Assembly: GCA_023127905.1 (NCBI GenBank)
Contig: JAGMEZ010000450.1
Coordinates: forward strand, 1-7,282
Direction of reading: 5' to 3'
From: Caldifarciminota bacterium
GTDB taxonomy: Bacteria; Hydrothermota; E44-bin80
Length of the DNA: 7,282 nucleotides
Shown here piece by piece: positions 1 to 6,076 of this stretch. The translations under genes and the position numbers were made by a program. How positions within the stretch are numbered: the first letter of the stretch is position 1; the number at the start of each line of letters is the position of its first letter. The notes beneath the pieces are model-generated. The model saw only the letters and a list, made by a program, of their open reading frames with translations. It was not told the DNA's origin and did no database searches.

Positions 1-1022
1 CCTCCATATTTTTTCATATTATCCGCAAGATCTGCTGGATTAATAACAATTGCAGTATAGAAATAAGCAAATACAACAATTAGAATTCCATAGATAACAT
101 TGTAGAGCCAATATCCTGGTTGGAAAAGAGCAACAACACCCTCCATCCACCCTGTCCTCGGGAAGAACTGAGCAAGTGTAGTTGGAAGCATTATAACCGA
201 TTGAGCAAAAATTATTGGTATAACACCAGCAGAATTCACATTGAGAGGAATAAATGTGCTCTGTCCACCATAAACTTTCCTACCAACAACCCTCCGTGCA
301 TACTGTACTGGAATCCTCCTCTGACCCTGAGTAATAAAAATAACTGCAGCTGTAATCAAAACTACAAAAACAAAAAGGACTATATAGAAAAAGAATCCAT
401 GGACACCTGTCCTAAAAAGCCTCCAGGCATTCAATACATCATTGGGATACCTTGCAATTATTCCAATCATAATAATCAGTGAAATACCATTACCTATCCC
501 TCTCTCTGTAATCTGTTCACCGAGCCACATTATAAAGATTGTTCCTGCCGTCATAGTCAAAACACTCAACAATCTAAAAGCCATTCCAGGAATAATGACA
601 ACACCTGGACCAAGATTTTCAAGGAAAATACTTATTCCAAACCCTTGTATAGCAGCAAGAATAACAGTTCCGTATCTTGTATGCTGTGTTATTTTTTTTC
701 GTCCTTCCTCTCCCTCCTTTTGAAGTCTCTGATAGTATGGAATCACAGCACCAAGAAGCTGGAGTATAATAGAGGTCGAGATATAGGGCATTATTCCAAG
801 GGCAAATATTGTAGCCCTGCTTAAGTTTCCCCCACTGAATATATCATATAAACCAAGCAGAGTTCCTTTGAGCTGTTGGAATTGCTGAAGGAGAGCATTA
901 GCATCTATTCCAGGAAGTGTTATATGACCACCCATCCGGTAGATTACAAACATTCCGAGAGTGAAGAGAAGTTTTCTTCTCAAATCAGGAATCTTAAAAA
1001 TATTTAGTAGTTTTTCAAACAC
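1..1022 (-). CDS. secY: Protein translocase subunit SecY (3' end cut off by window)
   Basis: SecY is the pore-forming subunit of the SecYEG inner-membrane channel, which exports and inserts unfolded proteins with SecA or the ribosome. The visible 340 residues run without interruption. The cytoplasmic N-terminus carries a KIPDLRRK segment just before TM1. MPYISTSII at 78-86 is the conserved TM2 motif, GEQITERGIGNGIS at 168-181 follows TM4, and the basic cytoplasmic loop QGQRRIPVQYARRVVGRK lies at 232-249. The last part contains FYTAIVINPADLADNMKKYG, the TM8 region. The family is about 430 residues, so roughly 90 residues with TM9-10 lie outside the window. The start is GTG at 1022-1020, giving MFEKLLNIF; no ATG fits, and AAGGTGGAG lies 7 nt upstream. 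The start overlaps the rplO stop by 8 nt, so translation is probably coupled to L15. Position after rplO is standard for the spc operon. Identification is very secure; the GTG start is inferred from the SD and family N-terminus. Confidence 0.98.
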   Translation of the reverse strand, partial: MFEKLLNIFKIPDLRRKLLFTLGMFVIYRMGGHITLPGIDANALLQQFQQLKGTLLGLYDIFSGGNLSRATIFALGIMPYISTSIILQLLGAVIPYYQRLQKEGEEGRKKITQHTRYGTVILAAIQGFGISIFLENLGPGVVIIPGMAFRLLSVLTMTAGTIFIMWLGEQITERGIGNGISLIIMIGIIARYPNDVLNAWRLFRTGVHGFFFYIVLFVFVVLITAAVIFITQGQRRIPVQYARRVVGRKVYGGQSTFIPLNVNSAGVIPIIFAQSVIMLPTTLAQFFPRTGWMEGVVALFQPGYWLYNVIYGILIVVFAYFYTAIVINPADLADNMKKYG

Positions 1023-1461
1023 CTGCTATCTCCACCTTTCCACCTTTTGCGGTTATAAGTTCCCTCGCTTTCTGGCTGAAAGAGTCAGCTTTTACTGTTA
1101 AGTTTCTCAATAAAGGCCCATCTCCAAGTACCTTTACAGGTCTGTTTTCTTTTTTAATAAGCCCTTCCTTCTTCAATTGAATTACATCAACAATTGAGTT
1201 ATCTGCAAATCGGTTCAAATCCTTGACCTTGACTATCTGGAAAACTCTTCTCTTTCGAGGAGTCATTCCTCTTTTGGGTACCCTTCTTTGAAGCGGCATT
1301 TGTCCGCCTTCAAACCATGCATATGTTTTTGAACCCGAGCGACTTCTCTGTCCTTTTGAACCTTTACCGCACGTTCCCCCATGACCAGAAGAAGAGCCAG
1401 TTCCAAGTCTTTTCTTTTTTCTTTTTGCACCCTTAGGGGGAAAAAGTTCATTTAGTTTCAT
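1015..1461 (-). CDS. rplO: 50S ribosomal protein L15
   Basis: L15 is a large-subunit protein that binds 23S rRNA during late 50S assembly. The 148-residue length is normal. The N-terminal extension that threads into rRNA is visible: a basic run at 10-19, then a Gly/Ser-rich segment at 20-45 ([10 protein letters not shown] and following) and [16 protein letters not shown] at 50-65. The C-terminal globular part carries the L15 signature region, about 110-141 ([20 protein letters not shown], then KARELI and GG). The ATG at 1461-1459 begins [11 protein letters not shown], the usual L15 start. It lies inside the end of rpmD, overlapping by 14 nt in another frame, with a moderate SD (AAAGGTAAG) ending about 4 nt upstream. 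Its own stop overlaps the secY start. A second frame inside the gene (1263-1451) is a shadow and not a gene. Confidence 0.98.
   Translation of the reverse strand: MKLNELFPPKGAKRKKKRLGTGSSSGHGGTCGKGSKGQRSRSGSKTYAWFEGGQMPLQRRVPKRGMTPRKRRVFQIVKVKDLNRFADNSIVDVIQLKKEGLIKKENRPVKVLGDGPLLRNLTVKADSFSQKARELITAKGGKVEIAGV
1030..1038 (-). promoter_or_regulatory. Ribosome binding site of secY (AAGGTGGAG)
   Basis: An AAGGTGGAG stretch within the end of rplO, 7 nt before GTG 1022. It decides the secY start, which overlaps the rplO stop codon. Confidence 0.8.
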
Positions 1462-1771
1462 TGCTCTTACCTTTATCCTTTTTCTTCACAGTTTCTTTAA
1501 CGTTTTTCCCTTTGCTCTTTTGTGATTTTCCTTTCTTAGCTGTAGTAACTTTCTCTTGTTTTTTTACAGGAGAAGTTATTTTTTCTTCCTCAATCTCTTC
1601 AACAACAAGAAGGTGTCTGATTTTTCTAATCATTCCTCTTATCTGGGGTGTATCATCCTTTACAACGGTACTGTTTAATTTTCTTATCCCAAGAGCTTTC
1701 AAAGTACCTTTTTGATCAAATTGCCTTCCAATTGCACTTCCAATCTGAGTAATTCTTAATTTTTTTGCCAT
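1448..1771 (-). CDS. rpmD: 50S ribosomal protein L30 with Lys-rich C-terminal tail
   Basis: L30 is a small protein on the large subunit. Residues 1-60 ([16 protein letters not shown] to the RHLLVVEEI end) match the whole of a normal bacterial L30 of about 60 residues: the opening strand, the [19 protein letters not shown] helix and the [14 protein letters not shown] helix. Residues 61-107 are an added tail made almost only of Lys, Glu, Ser, Thr, Gln and Gly, with no hydrophobic core, so it is probably disordered and may bind rRNA. Two ATG codons lie in tandem at 1774 and 1771. The SD GGGGAG is 1 nt from the first and 4 nt from the second, and the family N-terminus is MAKK, so I chose 1771. 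The tail overlaps the rplO start by 14 nt. The gap of about 32 nt after rpsE is the largest in the window. The core identity is secure; the tail's function is unknown. Confidence 0.95.
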   Translation of the reverse strand: MAKKLRITQIGSAIGRQFDQKGTLKALGIRKLNSTVVKDDTPQIRGMIRKIRHLLVVEEIEEEKITSPVKKQEKVTTAKKGKSQKSKGKNVKETVKKKDKGKSNETK

Positions 1772-1803
1772 CATACTCCCCTAAATTAATCTTTGTATCT
1801 TAT

Positions 1804-2358
1804 CTACTTTTTAACTTTTTCCTTTGGCTTCTCTGTGTTTGCTTTTATAATCCCTCTACGTTTCAAAATCCAATCGGGACTCTTAAGTTTTAATAACCCA
1901 TCAAGTGTTGCAAAGACAAGATTAATTGCAGTATTCGAACCAAGTGATTTTGTTAGAATATTCCTTATACCAGCATACTCGAGAATTGCTCTGATTTTAC
2001 CCGTTGCAATAATCCCTGTTCCTTTTGAGGCTGGTTTCATCAAGACTCTACTCGCACTGCATTTTCCTACAACTTCATGAGGAATCGTTCCGTCAATAAC
2101 ATTAATTCTCGTGACATTCTTTCTTGCATTTTCTGATGACTTTTTTATTGCATCAGCAATTTCAGGTCCCTTTCCATAGCCTATCCCAACGTAACCTTTC
2201 ATGTCTCCAACAACAACTATTGACGAAAACTTGAACCTTTTTCCTCCCTTTACAACTTTCGATATTCTATTTATATTAATAACTGTTTCCTGAAGATCCA
2301 AGTCCTGCACATTTACTCTTTCCCTTCTTTTCAATCCTACCATCTTCTCAAGATTCAT
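1804..2358 (-). CDS. rpsE: 30S ribosomal protein S5
   Basis: S5 sits on the back of the 30S subunit near the mRNA entry site and takes part in decoding accuracy and the response to spectinomycin. The N-terminal double-stranded-RNA-binding-like domain covers about 15-80, with the signature around 38-67 (GGKRFKFSSIVVVGD, then GYVGIGYGKGPEI). The KGGKRF loop corresponds to the region where spectinomycin-resistance changes occur in E. coli; nothing there looks unusual. The C-terminal domain at about 90-160 contains GTIPHEVVGK, LMKPASKGTGIIATG and VRAILEYAG-like sequence (here IRAILEYAGI). At 184 residues it is somewhat longer than the usual 160-170 because of a Lys-rich tail. The ATG at 2358 shares one base with the rplR stop (TAATG). 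A perfect AAGGAGG lies 12 nt upstream, a rather long spacing; an internal ATG at codon 6 is a less likely start. Confidence 0.97.
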   Translation of the reverse strand: MNLEKMVGLKRRERVNVQDLDLQETVININRISKVVKGGKRFKFSSIVVVGDMKGYVGIGYGKGPEIADAIKKSSENARKNVTRINVIDGTIPHEVVGKCSASRVLMKPASKGTGIIATGKIRAILEYAGIRNILTKSLGSNTAINLVFATLDGLLKLKSPDWILKRRGIIKANTEKPKEKVKK

Positions 2359-2726
2359 TAGAACTTCAGACCTCCTTCCCTGGCTCCCGTAGCAAGTGCC
2401 TTCACTCTTCCATGATATTTATATCCAGCTCGATCAAAAACGATATATTCAATCTTTGCTTCTATGCATTTCTTTGCTAGGAGAAGTCCTACGATACGAG
2501 ATTTTTCAGTTTTTGTCTTAGCATCTTTATTTTCCATTACCTCTTTTGATAAGGTAGAAAGTGAGAGAAACGTTTTTCCTCTCTCATCATCCACTATCTG
2601 CGCATAAATATTATTCAGACTTCTTATAACCACTAAACGCGGCCTTTCAGAATTCCCTCTCACTTTTTTCTTTATTCGCTTATGTCTTCTCTTTCTCTTG
2701 ATCTCTTTTATTTTGCTTTCTTTCAT
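2358..2726 (-). CDS. rplR: 50S ribosomal protein L18
   Basis: L18 binds 5S rRNA and, with L5, anchors it to the central protuberance of the 50S subunit. The 122 residues are a normal length. The very basic N-terminus (RKRRHKRIKKKVRG at about 11-24) is the disordered rRNA-binding tail of the family. ERPRLVVIRSLNNIYAQIVDD at 27-47 opens the alpha/beta fold, and VFDRAGYKYHGRVKALATGAREGGLKF closes it at 96-122, matching the conserved FDRGGYxYHGRVKALADAAREGGL pattern. The ATG at 2726 follows the rplF stop by 15 nt and has GAAGGG as its SD. The stop overlaps the rpsE start by one base. Confidence 0.98.
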   Translation of the reverse strand: MKESKIKEIKRKRRHKRIKKKVRGNSERPRLVVIRSLNNIYAQIVDDERGKTFLSLSTLSKEVMENKDAKTKTEKSRIVGLLLAKKCIEAKIEYIVFDRAGYKYHGRVKALATGAREGGLKF

Positions 2727-2741
2727 ACTTTCCCTTCTTCT

Positions 2742-3278
2742 CTAAATAGCAATTTTCCCAGCTTTTCTTCTCACCCGTTCGTCTTTGTATCTAATTCCTT
2801 TTCCTTTATAAGGTTCAGGTGGACGAAATGCCCTTATCTCGGCTGCTACCTGTCCTACCTTCTCCTTATCAATTCCATTTACGACTATTCTGTTGTTCCC
2901 TTCAACAATAAACGCTATTCCATCTTCTTTTTTGATAAGAACAGGATGTGAAAACCCGACAACTATATTTAGATCGTCACCTTTAAGTTCTGCCTTGTAC
3001 CCCATTCCTTCAATAATTAATTCTTTCTTAAATCCCTCTGTTACGCCAACAACCATATTACTAATAATTGAACGTATGGTACCAATCAGTGCCCTATGGA
3101 ATTTATCATCGACATTTCTAACAACTACTATTTTCTCCTCATTAATATCCAAAGAAATATCAGGGTGTATATTTTTAGTAATTTCTCCCAATGGTCCTTT
3201 TACTGTAAGTTTGTCATTTGAGAATTCTATAGTAATACCTTTAGGTAATAAAACAGGTTTCTTACCTATTCTCGACAC
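2742..3278 (-). CDS. rplF: 50S ribosomal protein L6
   Basis: L6 lies near the sarcin-ricin loop and the GTPase-associated region of the 50S subunit. The 178 residues are typical, with the duplicated L6 fold at about 1-82 and 83-170. Visible hallmarks are MSRIGKKPVLLPKG at the N-terminus, VKGPLGE at 26-32, GMGYKAEL at 91-98 and the L6 signature PEPYKGKGIRY at 154-164, followed by RRKAGK. The start codon is GTG at 3278-3276. AAGGAGC lies 6 nt upstream and the predicted MSRIGKKP is the universal L6 N-terminus, so the GTG start is well supported. It follows the rpsH stop by 15 nt. Confidence 0.98.
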   Translation of the reverse strand: MSRIGKKPVLLPKGITIEFSNDKLTVKGPLGEITKNIHPDISLDINEEKIVVVRNVDDKFHRALIGTIRSIISNMVVGVTEGFKKELIIEGMGYKAELKGDDLNIVVGFSHPVLIKKEDGIAFIVEGNNRIVVNGIDKEKVGQVAAEIRAFRPPEPYKGKGIRYKDERVRRKAGKIAI

Positions 3279-3283
3279 AAATT

Positions 3284-3290
3284 GCTCCTT
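3284..3290 (-). promoter_or_regulatory. Ribosome binding site of rplF (AAGGAGC)
   Basis: AAGGAGC lies in the 15-nt rpsH-rplF gap with its GGAG 6 nt before GTG 3278. It supports the GTG start of L6, which yields MSRIGKKP. Confidence 0.85.
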
Positions 3291-3293
3291 TCT

Positions 3294-3692
3294 CTACCAT
3301 ATATAACAGAGAACTTCTCCTCCAATACCACGTTTTTTTGCATCCTTATCTGTAATGACACCCTGAGAAGTAGAAATAATAGCAATCCCATATCCACTTA
3401 GCACTTTTGGGATTTTGTCCCTATTAACATACTGTCTCAGACCCGGCTTACTGACACGCTTTATTCCACGAATAATTGAATTTCCATAATCATCATACTT
3501 TAATATAACCTCTATTTCACCCTGCCTCGAATCTTCAACAAAACTGAACTCTTTAATATAACCAGTTTCTTTCAGTATTCTCGCAAGAGCAAGCTTTAGA
3601 TTAGAACCAGGAATTCTTGTAACTTTATGATGTGCATTACTCGCATTTCTAATTCTTGTTAACATATCACTTATTGGGTCAGTAACGTTCAT
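3294..3692 (-). CDS. rpsH: 30S ribosomal protein S8
   Basis: S8 is a primary 16S rRNA binder that organises the central domain of the 30S subunit; in E. coli it also represses the spc operon by binding its mRNA. The 132 residues match the family. The N-terminal domain begins MNVTDPISDMLTRIRNASNA, and the C-terminal domain has SKPGLRQYVNRDKIP at 81-95 and the S8 signature GYGIAIISTSQGVITDKDA at 100-118, ending GGEVLCYIW. The ATG at 3692 has GGAGG 4 nt upstream and lies 19 nt after the rpsN stop. I saw no clear copy of an S8 mRNA target at the rplX-rplE junction, but this was not folded. Confidence 0.98.
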   Translation of the reverse strand: MNVTDPISDMLTRIRNASNAHHKVTRIPGSNLKLALARILKETGYIKEFSFVEDSRQGEIEVILKYDDYGNSIIRGIKRVSKPGLRQYVNRDKIPKVLSGYGIAIISTSQGVITDKDAKKRGIGGEVLCYIW

Positions 3693-3711
3693 AAAACCTC
3701 CGTGATTACTT

Positions 3712-3897
3712 TTACCAACTTGCTTTTCTTACACCGGGTATATTTCCTTTAAGAGCAAGTTCCCTAAAACAAATTCTACAGAGACCAAATTTTCTCAAAT
3801 AACCTCTTGATCTTCCACAACGTTTACATCTATTATATGCCCTTACCTTAAACTTTGGCTTTCTCTTTGCTTTCTCAACAAGAGACGTTTTCGCCAT
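3712..3897 (-). CDS. rpsN: 30S ribosomal protein S14, zinc-binding short form (type Z)
   Basis: S14 assembles late into the head of the 30S subunit near the A site. At 61 residues this is the short type Z form, not the form of about 100 residues found in E. coli. Four cysteines, C24 and C27 (CKRC) and C40 and C43 (CRIC), form the zinc ribbon. The rest is standard: [39 protein letters not shown] and the [11 protein letters not shown] end. The ATG at 3897 has a perfect AGGAGG 4 nt upstream, overlapping the rplE stop region. Its place between rplE and rpsH is the usual one. No zinc-free paralogue is present in this window. Confidence 0.98.
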   Translation of the reverse strand: MAKTSLVEKAKRKPKFKVRAYNRCKRCGRSRGYLRKFGLCRICFRELALKGNIPGVRKASW

Positions 3898-3905
3898 TTA
3901 ACCTC

Positions 3906-4487
3906 CTACTGCTTTTTAAACGGGAAACCAAATTCACTAAGAAAAATTCTTGCTTCCTCATCGTTTCTCGCTGTCGTCACTATTGCGAAATCCATACCAA
4001 ATACAACTTTTATCTTGTCGTAATCAATTTCAGGAAAGATTGTCTGCTCTGTAACACCAAAGTTATAATTTCCCTTTCCATCAAAAGAATCAGGGGACAA
4101 GCCACGGAAATCTCTTATTCTCGGAATTGCAGTATTCACCAATCTATCAAAAAAATCATACATTTTTTTACCCCTGATAGTTATTTTACAGCCAACTGGC
4201 ACACCTGCTCTCAATTTAAAATTAGAAACTGATCTTTTTGCTCTTCTCTTCACTGCCTTTTGTCCAGTAATAACAGCAAGATCTTCCATGACAGCATCTA
4301 ATAGTTTAGCATTGGAAATCGCTTCCCCAAATCCTACATTAACAACAATCTTTCTTAATTGAGGAACCTCATTAACATTTTTATATCCAAGTTTCTTAAC
4401 AAGCTCCGGGAGAACTCTTTTTCTATATTCTGTTAAAAGTCTTGGTTCGTATCTTTTTTCTTCCTGTTTTTCCATTTTATCAATCAA
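3906..4487 (-). CDS. rplE: 50S ribosomal protein L5
   Basis: L5 binds 5S rRNA in the central protuberance of the 50S subunit and contacts P-site tRNA. Conserved features are the YEPRLLTEYRKRVLPELVKK helix near the N-terminus, VPQLRKIVVNVGFGEA (41-56, the L5 signature), TGQKAVKRRAKRSVSNFKLR and GVPVGCKITIRG (95-106, start of the P-site-tRNA-contacting loop region), and FPEIDYDKIKVVFGMDFAIV. The start is uncertain. The frame opens inside rplX at GTG 4499, TTG 4487 and ATG 4475. GGAGAG at 4492-4497 is correctly spaced only for the TTG (GGAG then 6 nt), which gives 193 residues and an 8-nt overlap with rplX. The ATG would be about 18 nt from that SD and gives 189 residues. The family is about 180 residues, so the first 10 or so are lineage-specific. 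Identity is secure; the start is inferred. Confidence 0.95.
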   Translation of the reverse strand: MIDKMEKQEEKRYEPRLLTEYRKRVLPELVKKLGYKNVNEVPQLRKIVVNVGFGEAISNAKLLDAVMEDLAVITGQKAVKRRAKRSVSNFKLRAGVPVGCKITIRGKKMYDFFDRLVNTAIPRIRDFRGLSPDSFDGKGNYNFGVTEQTIFPEIDYDKIKVVFGMDFAIVTTARNDEEARIFLSEFGFPFKKQ

Positions 4488-4806
4488 TAAACTCTCCACA
4501 TTTATTACAGACTCTTACTCTTTTTTTATTTTCAAGAATTGATTTCTGGACCCTCGTTGATTTTCCACATTTTGGACAGACAAGCTTCAGGTTAGAAATA
4601 TGAATAGGAGCCTCCTTTTCTATAATTCCTCCCTGCTCTCCCTGTTTCCGTGGACGCATATGTTTCTTCGCAAGACGTGCACCTTCAACAATTATGAAGT
4701 CCTTTTTCTTGTCAATGCTTAATATCTTTCCCTTCTTTCCCCTATCTTCCCCCAAAATTATAAGCACTATATCACCTCTCTTGAGTCTGTGTTTACTTTT
4801 TACCAT
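4480..4806 (-). CDS. rplX: 50S ribosomal protein L24, four-cysteine form
   Basis: L24 is an assembly-initiator protein that binds the 5' part of 23S rRNA near the peptide exit. From the ATG at 4806 it has 108 residues. The KOW motif covers about 8-36 (LKRGDIVLIILGEDRGKKGKIL). KKHMRPRKQGEQGGIIEKEAPIHISNL is the conserved middle part. The C-terminus has two CxxC pairs, C77/C80 (CPKCGKSTR) and C100/C103 (CNKCGEFID), which may form a zinc ribbon; many bacteria, including Thermus, keep these, while E. coli has lost them. The start follows the rplN stop by 1 nt, and GAGGTGG ends 6 nt upstream. A longer TTG-initiated frame to 4827 is rejected because family members begin at this Met (MVKSKHRLKRGD). 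Confidence 0.97.
   Translation of the reverse strand: MVKSKHRLKRGDIVLIILGEDRGKKGKILSIDKKKDFIIVEGARLAKKHMRPRKQGEQGGIIEKEAPIHISNLKLVCPKCGKSTRVQKSILENKKRVRVCNKCGEFID
4492..4497 (-). promoter_or_regulatory. Likely ribosome binding site of rplE (GGAGAG)
   Basis: GGAGAG in the last codons of rplX. Its GGAG lies 6 nt before TTG 4487 but about 18 nt before ATG 4475, and it is downstream of the GTG at 4499. It is the main reason for choosing the TTG as the L5 start. Confidence 0.65.
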
Positions 4807-4807
4807 T

Positions 4808-5176
4808 CTAAACCACCTCTGGAGCAAGGGAAATTATTTTCATAAATCTTTTTTCCCTTAACTCTCTTGCAACAGGACCAAAAATTCTTGTTCCTTTTGG
4901 TTCTTTATTGTTATCTATTATAATTGCCGCATTATCATCAAACCGTATGTACGAACCATCCTTTCTTCTCAATTCCTTCTTTGTTCTTACAATTACCGCC
5001 TTTTGAATAGTTCCTTTCTTTATCTGACTACCTGGGAGAGAACTCTTCACAACCATTACAATTATATCCCCAACTCTTGCGTATCTCCTGTGCGAACCCC
5101 CAAGGACTTTAACACACATGCCTTCTTTCGCACCAGAATTATCAGCAATTATAAATCGAGTATTTTCCTGAATCAT
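4808..5176 (-). CDS. rplN: 50S ribosomal protein L14
   Basis: L14 is a highly conserved beta-barrel protein at the 30S-50S interface and part of the binding site for the silencing factor RsfS. The 122 residues are the standard length. [20 protein letters not shown] at 1-20 is the conserved N-terminus, then [37 protein letters not shown] at 60-79 (the L14 signature region), NAAIIID, and the [14 protein letters not shown] end at 95-108. The ATG at 5176 comes 9 nt after the rpsQ stop with AAGGATAAGG directly upstream. In E. coli rplN opens a separate spc operon; here no room for a promoter is visible. Confidence 0.98.
   Translation of the reverse strand: MIQENTRFIIADNSGAKEGMCVKVLGGSHRRYARVGDIIVMVVKSSLPGSQIKKGTIQKAVIVRTKKELRRKDGSYIRFDDNAAIIIDNNKEPKGTRIFGPVARELREKRFMKIISLAPEVV
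4813..4819 (-). promoter_or_regulatory. Ribosome binding site of rplX (GAGGTGG)
   Basis: GAGGTGG at the end of rplN, 6 nt before ATG 4806. It fixes the L24 start at this ATG and not at the in-frame TTG 4827 further upstream. Confidence 0.82.
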
Positions 5177-5185
5177 TCCTTATCC

Positions 5186-5458
5186 TTACGTTTCTCTCTT
5201 TTTCCCAATTGTCACAATTCTCCATCGCTTTCTCTTACTAAAGGGTCTTGAATCAACAAATTTTATCAGATCACCTATCTGAGCCATATTTTCCTCATCG
5301 TGAACCATAAATCTTTTTCTCTTCTTCAGGATCTTTCCGTAAACAGGATGCTTTACCCTCCTTGTCACCTCAACAAGAATTGATTTATCCCCACTTTTCT
5401 TTACGACTTTACCTACCCTATCCTTTAATTTTCCTCTTTTTCTGTCTTCAACTTTCAA
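5186..5458 (-). CDS. rpsQ: 30S ribosomal protein S17
   Basis: S17 is a primary 16S rRNA-binding protein of the 30S subunit with an OB fold. The 90 residues from the chosen start match the family. RGKLKDRVGKVVKKSGDKSILVEV is the opening strand set. VTRRVKHPVYGKILKKRKRF at 31-50 is the basic rRNA-binding loop, and HDEENMAQIGDLIKFVDSRPFSKRKRWRIV at 53-82 carries the S17 signature. I chose TTG at 5458-5456: a perfect AAGGAGG lies 7 nt upstream, and the resulting MKVEDRKRGKLKDRVGKVV is a normal N-terminus. The frame extends to an ATG at 5479, but that start would add MREGGWQ read through the SD itself. The start overlaps the rpmC end by 11 nt, which suggests translational coupling. Confidence 0.96.
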   Translation of the reverse strand: MKVEDRKRGKLKDRVGKVVKKSGDKSILVEVTRRVKHPVYGKILKKRKRFMVHDEENMAQIGDLIKFVDSRPFSKRKRWRIVTIGKKRET

Positions 5459-5651
5459 CTGCCATCCTCCTTCTCTCATTCATAATAGTTTTCACTCTTG
5501 CAATGTCTTTCTTTACCTGTTTAATCCTTGACGGATTTGTAAGGTTTGCTGAAACCTTTGCAATCCTTAGATTAAAATGCTCCTCATAAAGACTATGCAA
5601 TGTAGAAATTAGTTCGTCATCCGTTTTTTCTCTCAGTTCCCTTCCATTCAT
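5448..5651 (-). CDS. rpmC: 50S ribosomal protein L29
   Basis: L29 is a small two-helix protein next to the peptide exit of the 50S subunit, where it helps form the docking site for trigger factor and SRP. The family pattern is plain: RELREKTDDELISTLHSLYE, FNLRIAKVSANLTNPSRI and VKKDIARVKTIMNERR. Two ATG codons stand in tandem at 5654 and 5651. GGGAG is 2 nt from the first and 5 nt from the second, so I chose 5651 (67 residues). The first would overlap the rplP stop as ATGA and the second as TGATG; either suggests coupling to L16. The gene's end encodes the rpsQ SD. Confidence 0.95.
   Translation of the reverse strand: MNGRELREKTDDELISTLHSLYEEHFNLRIAKVSANLTNPSRIKQVKKDIARVKTIMNERRRMAVES
5466..5472 (-). 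promoter_or_regulatory. Ribosome binding site of rpsQ (perfect AAGGAGG)
   Basis: A perfect AAGGAGG lies within the last codons of rpmC, 7 nt before a TTG codon. It decides the rpsQ start in favour of TTG 5458 over the in-frame ATG at 5479, which lies upstream of this site and would put it inside the coding sequence. Confidence 0.85.
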
Positions 5652-6061
5652 CATCTCTCCCTGTATACAACTCTTGTTTTTATTGGCAATTTATATGATG
5701 CAAGTTGCATTGCCCTTTTTGCTGATTCTTTGTCCACACCACTTACCTCAAACATTATTCGACCAGGTTTAACAACACTCACCCAGAATTCGGGATTTCC
5801 TTTTCCTTTTCCCATCCTAGTTTCAGGGGGCTTTTTCGTTGCTGGTTTATCAGGAAATATCCTTATCCATAATTTACCCTTTCTTCTAAGGTGTCTCGTA
5901 ATCGCAACCCTTGCTGCCTCTATCTGTCTGGCAGTAATCCAGGCAGACTCTAAGGATTGCAGCCCATATTCTCCAAAATTAAGCTCTTTCCCTCCCTTTG
6001 CTTTTCCCTTCATCTTTCCACGATGAACTTTTCTGTGTTTTACCTTCTTGGGCATTAACAT
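5651..6061 (-). CDS. rplP: 50S ribosomal protein L16
   Basis: L16 lies near the A-site tRNA elbow and is needed to finish the peptidyl-transferase centre of the 50S subunit. The 136 residues are standard. [19 protein letters not shown] is the usual N-terminus, followed by [31 protein letters not shown] at about 28-58, [12 protein letters not shown] at 62-73 and the signature [20 protein letters not shown] at 82-101. R82 aligns with the arginine that is hydroxylated in E. coli L16, though nothing here shows that this happens. The ATG at 6061 lies 15 nt after the rpsC stop; AAGGAG is 11 nt upstream, and the MLMPKK form of the N-terminus supports it over the Met at codon 3. Confidence 0.98.
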   Translation of the reverse strand: MLMPKKVKHRKVHRGKMKGKAKGGKELNFGEYGLQSLESAWITARQIEAARVAITRHLRRKGKLWIRIFPDKPATKKPPETRMGKGKGNPEFWVSVVKPGRIMFEVSGVDKESAKRAMQLASYKLPIKTRVVYRER

Positions 6062-6076
6062 TTTTTACTTATCTCC

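Noticed and set aside
120..723. Plus-strand open frames opposite secY (120-482 and 442-723)
   Set aside because: They lie antisense to a perfectly conserved SecY, and their translations look like reversed membrane-protein codons (Ile/Pro/Asn-rich) with no recognisable family.
1263..1451. Minus-strand 62-codon frame inside rplO
   Set aside because: It is the shifted frame of L15 and the encoded peptide resembles no family; the L15 reading is unbroken and conserved.
1772..1803. Possible regulatory element or terminator in the largest gap (rpsE-rpmD)
   Set aside because: Only about 32 nt, AT-rich, with an SD at its end; no inverted repeat followed by a T run is visible.
3855..4232. 125-codon plus-strand frame opposite rplE
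   Set aside because: It is an antisense shadow of rplE with no SD or family resemblance.
4806..4827. Seven-residue longer L24 from an upstream TTG
   Set aside because: The SD GAGGTGG lies between this TTG and ATG 4806, and family N-termini begin at the ATG.
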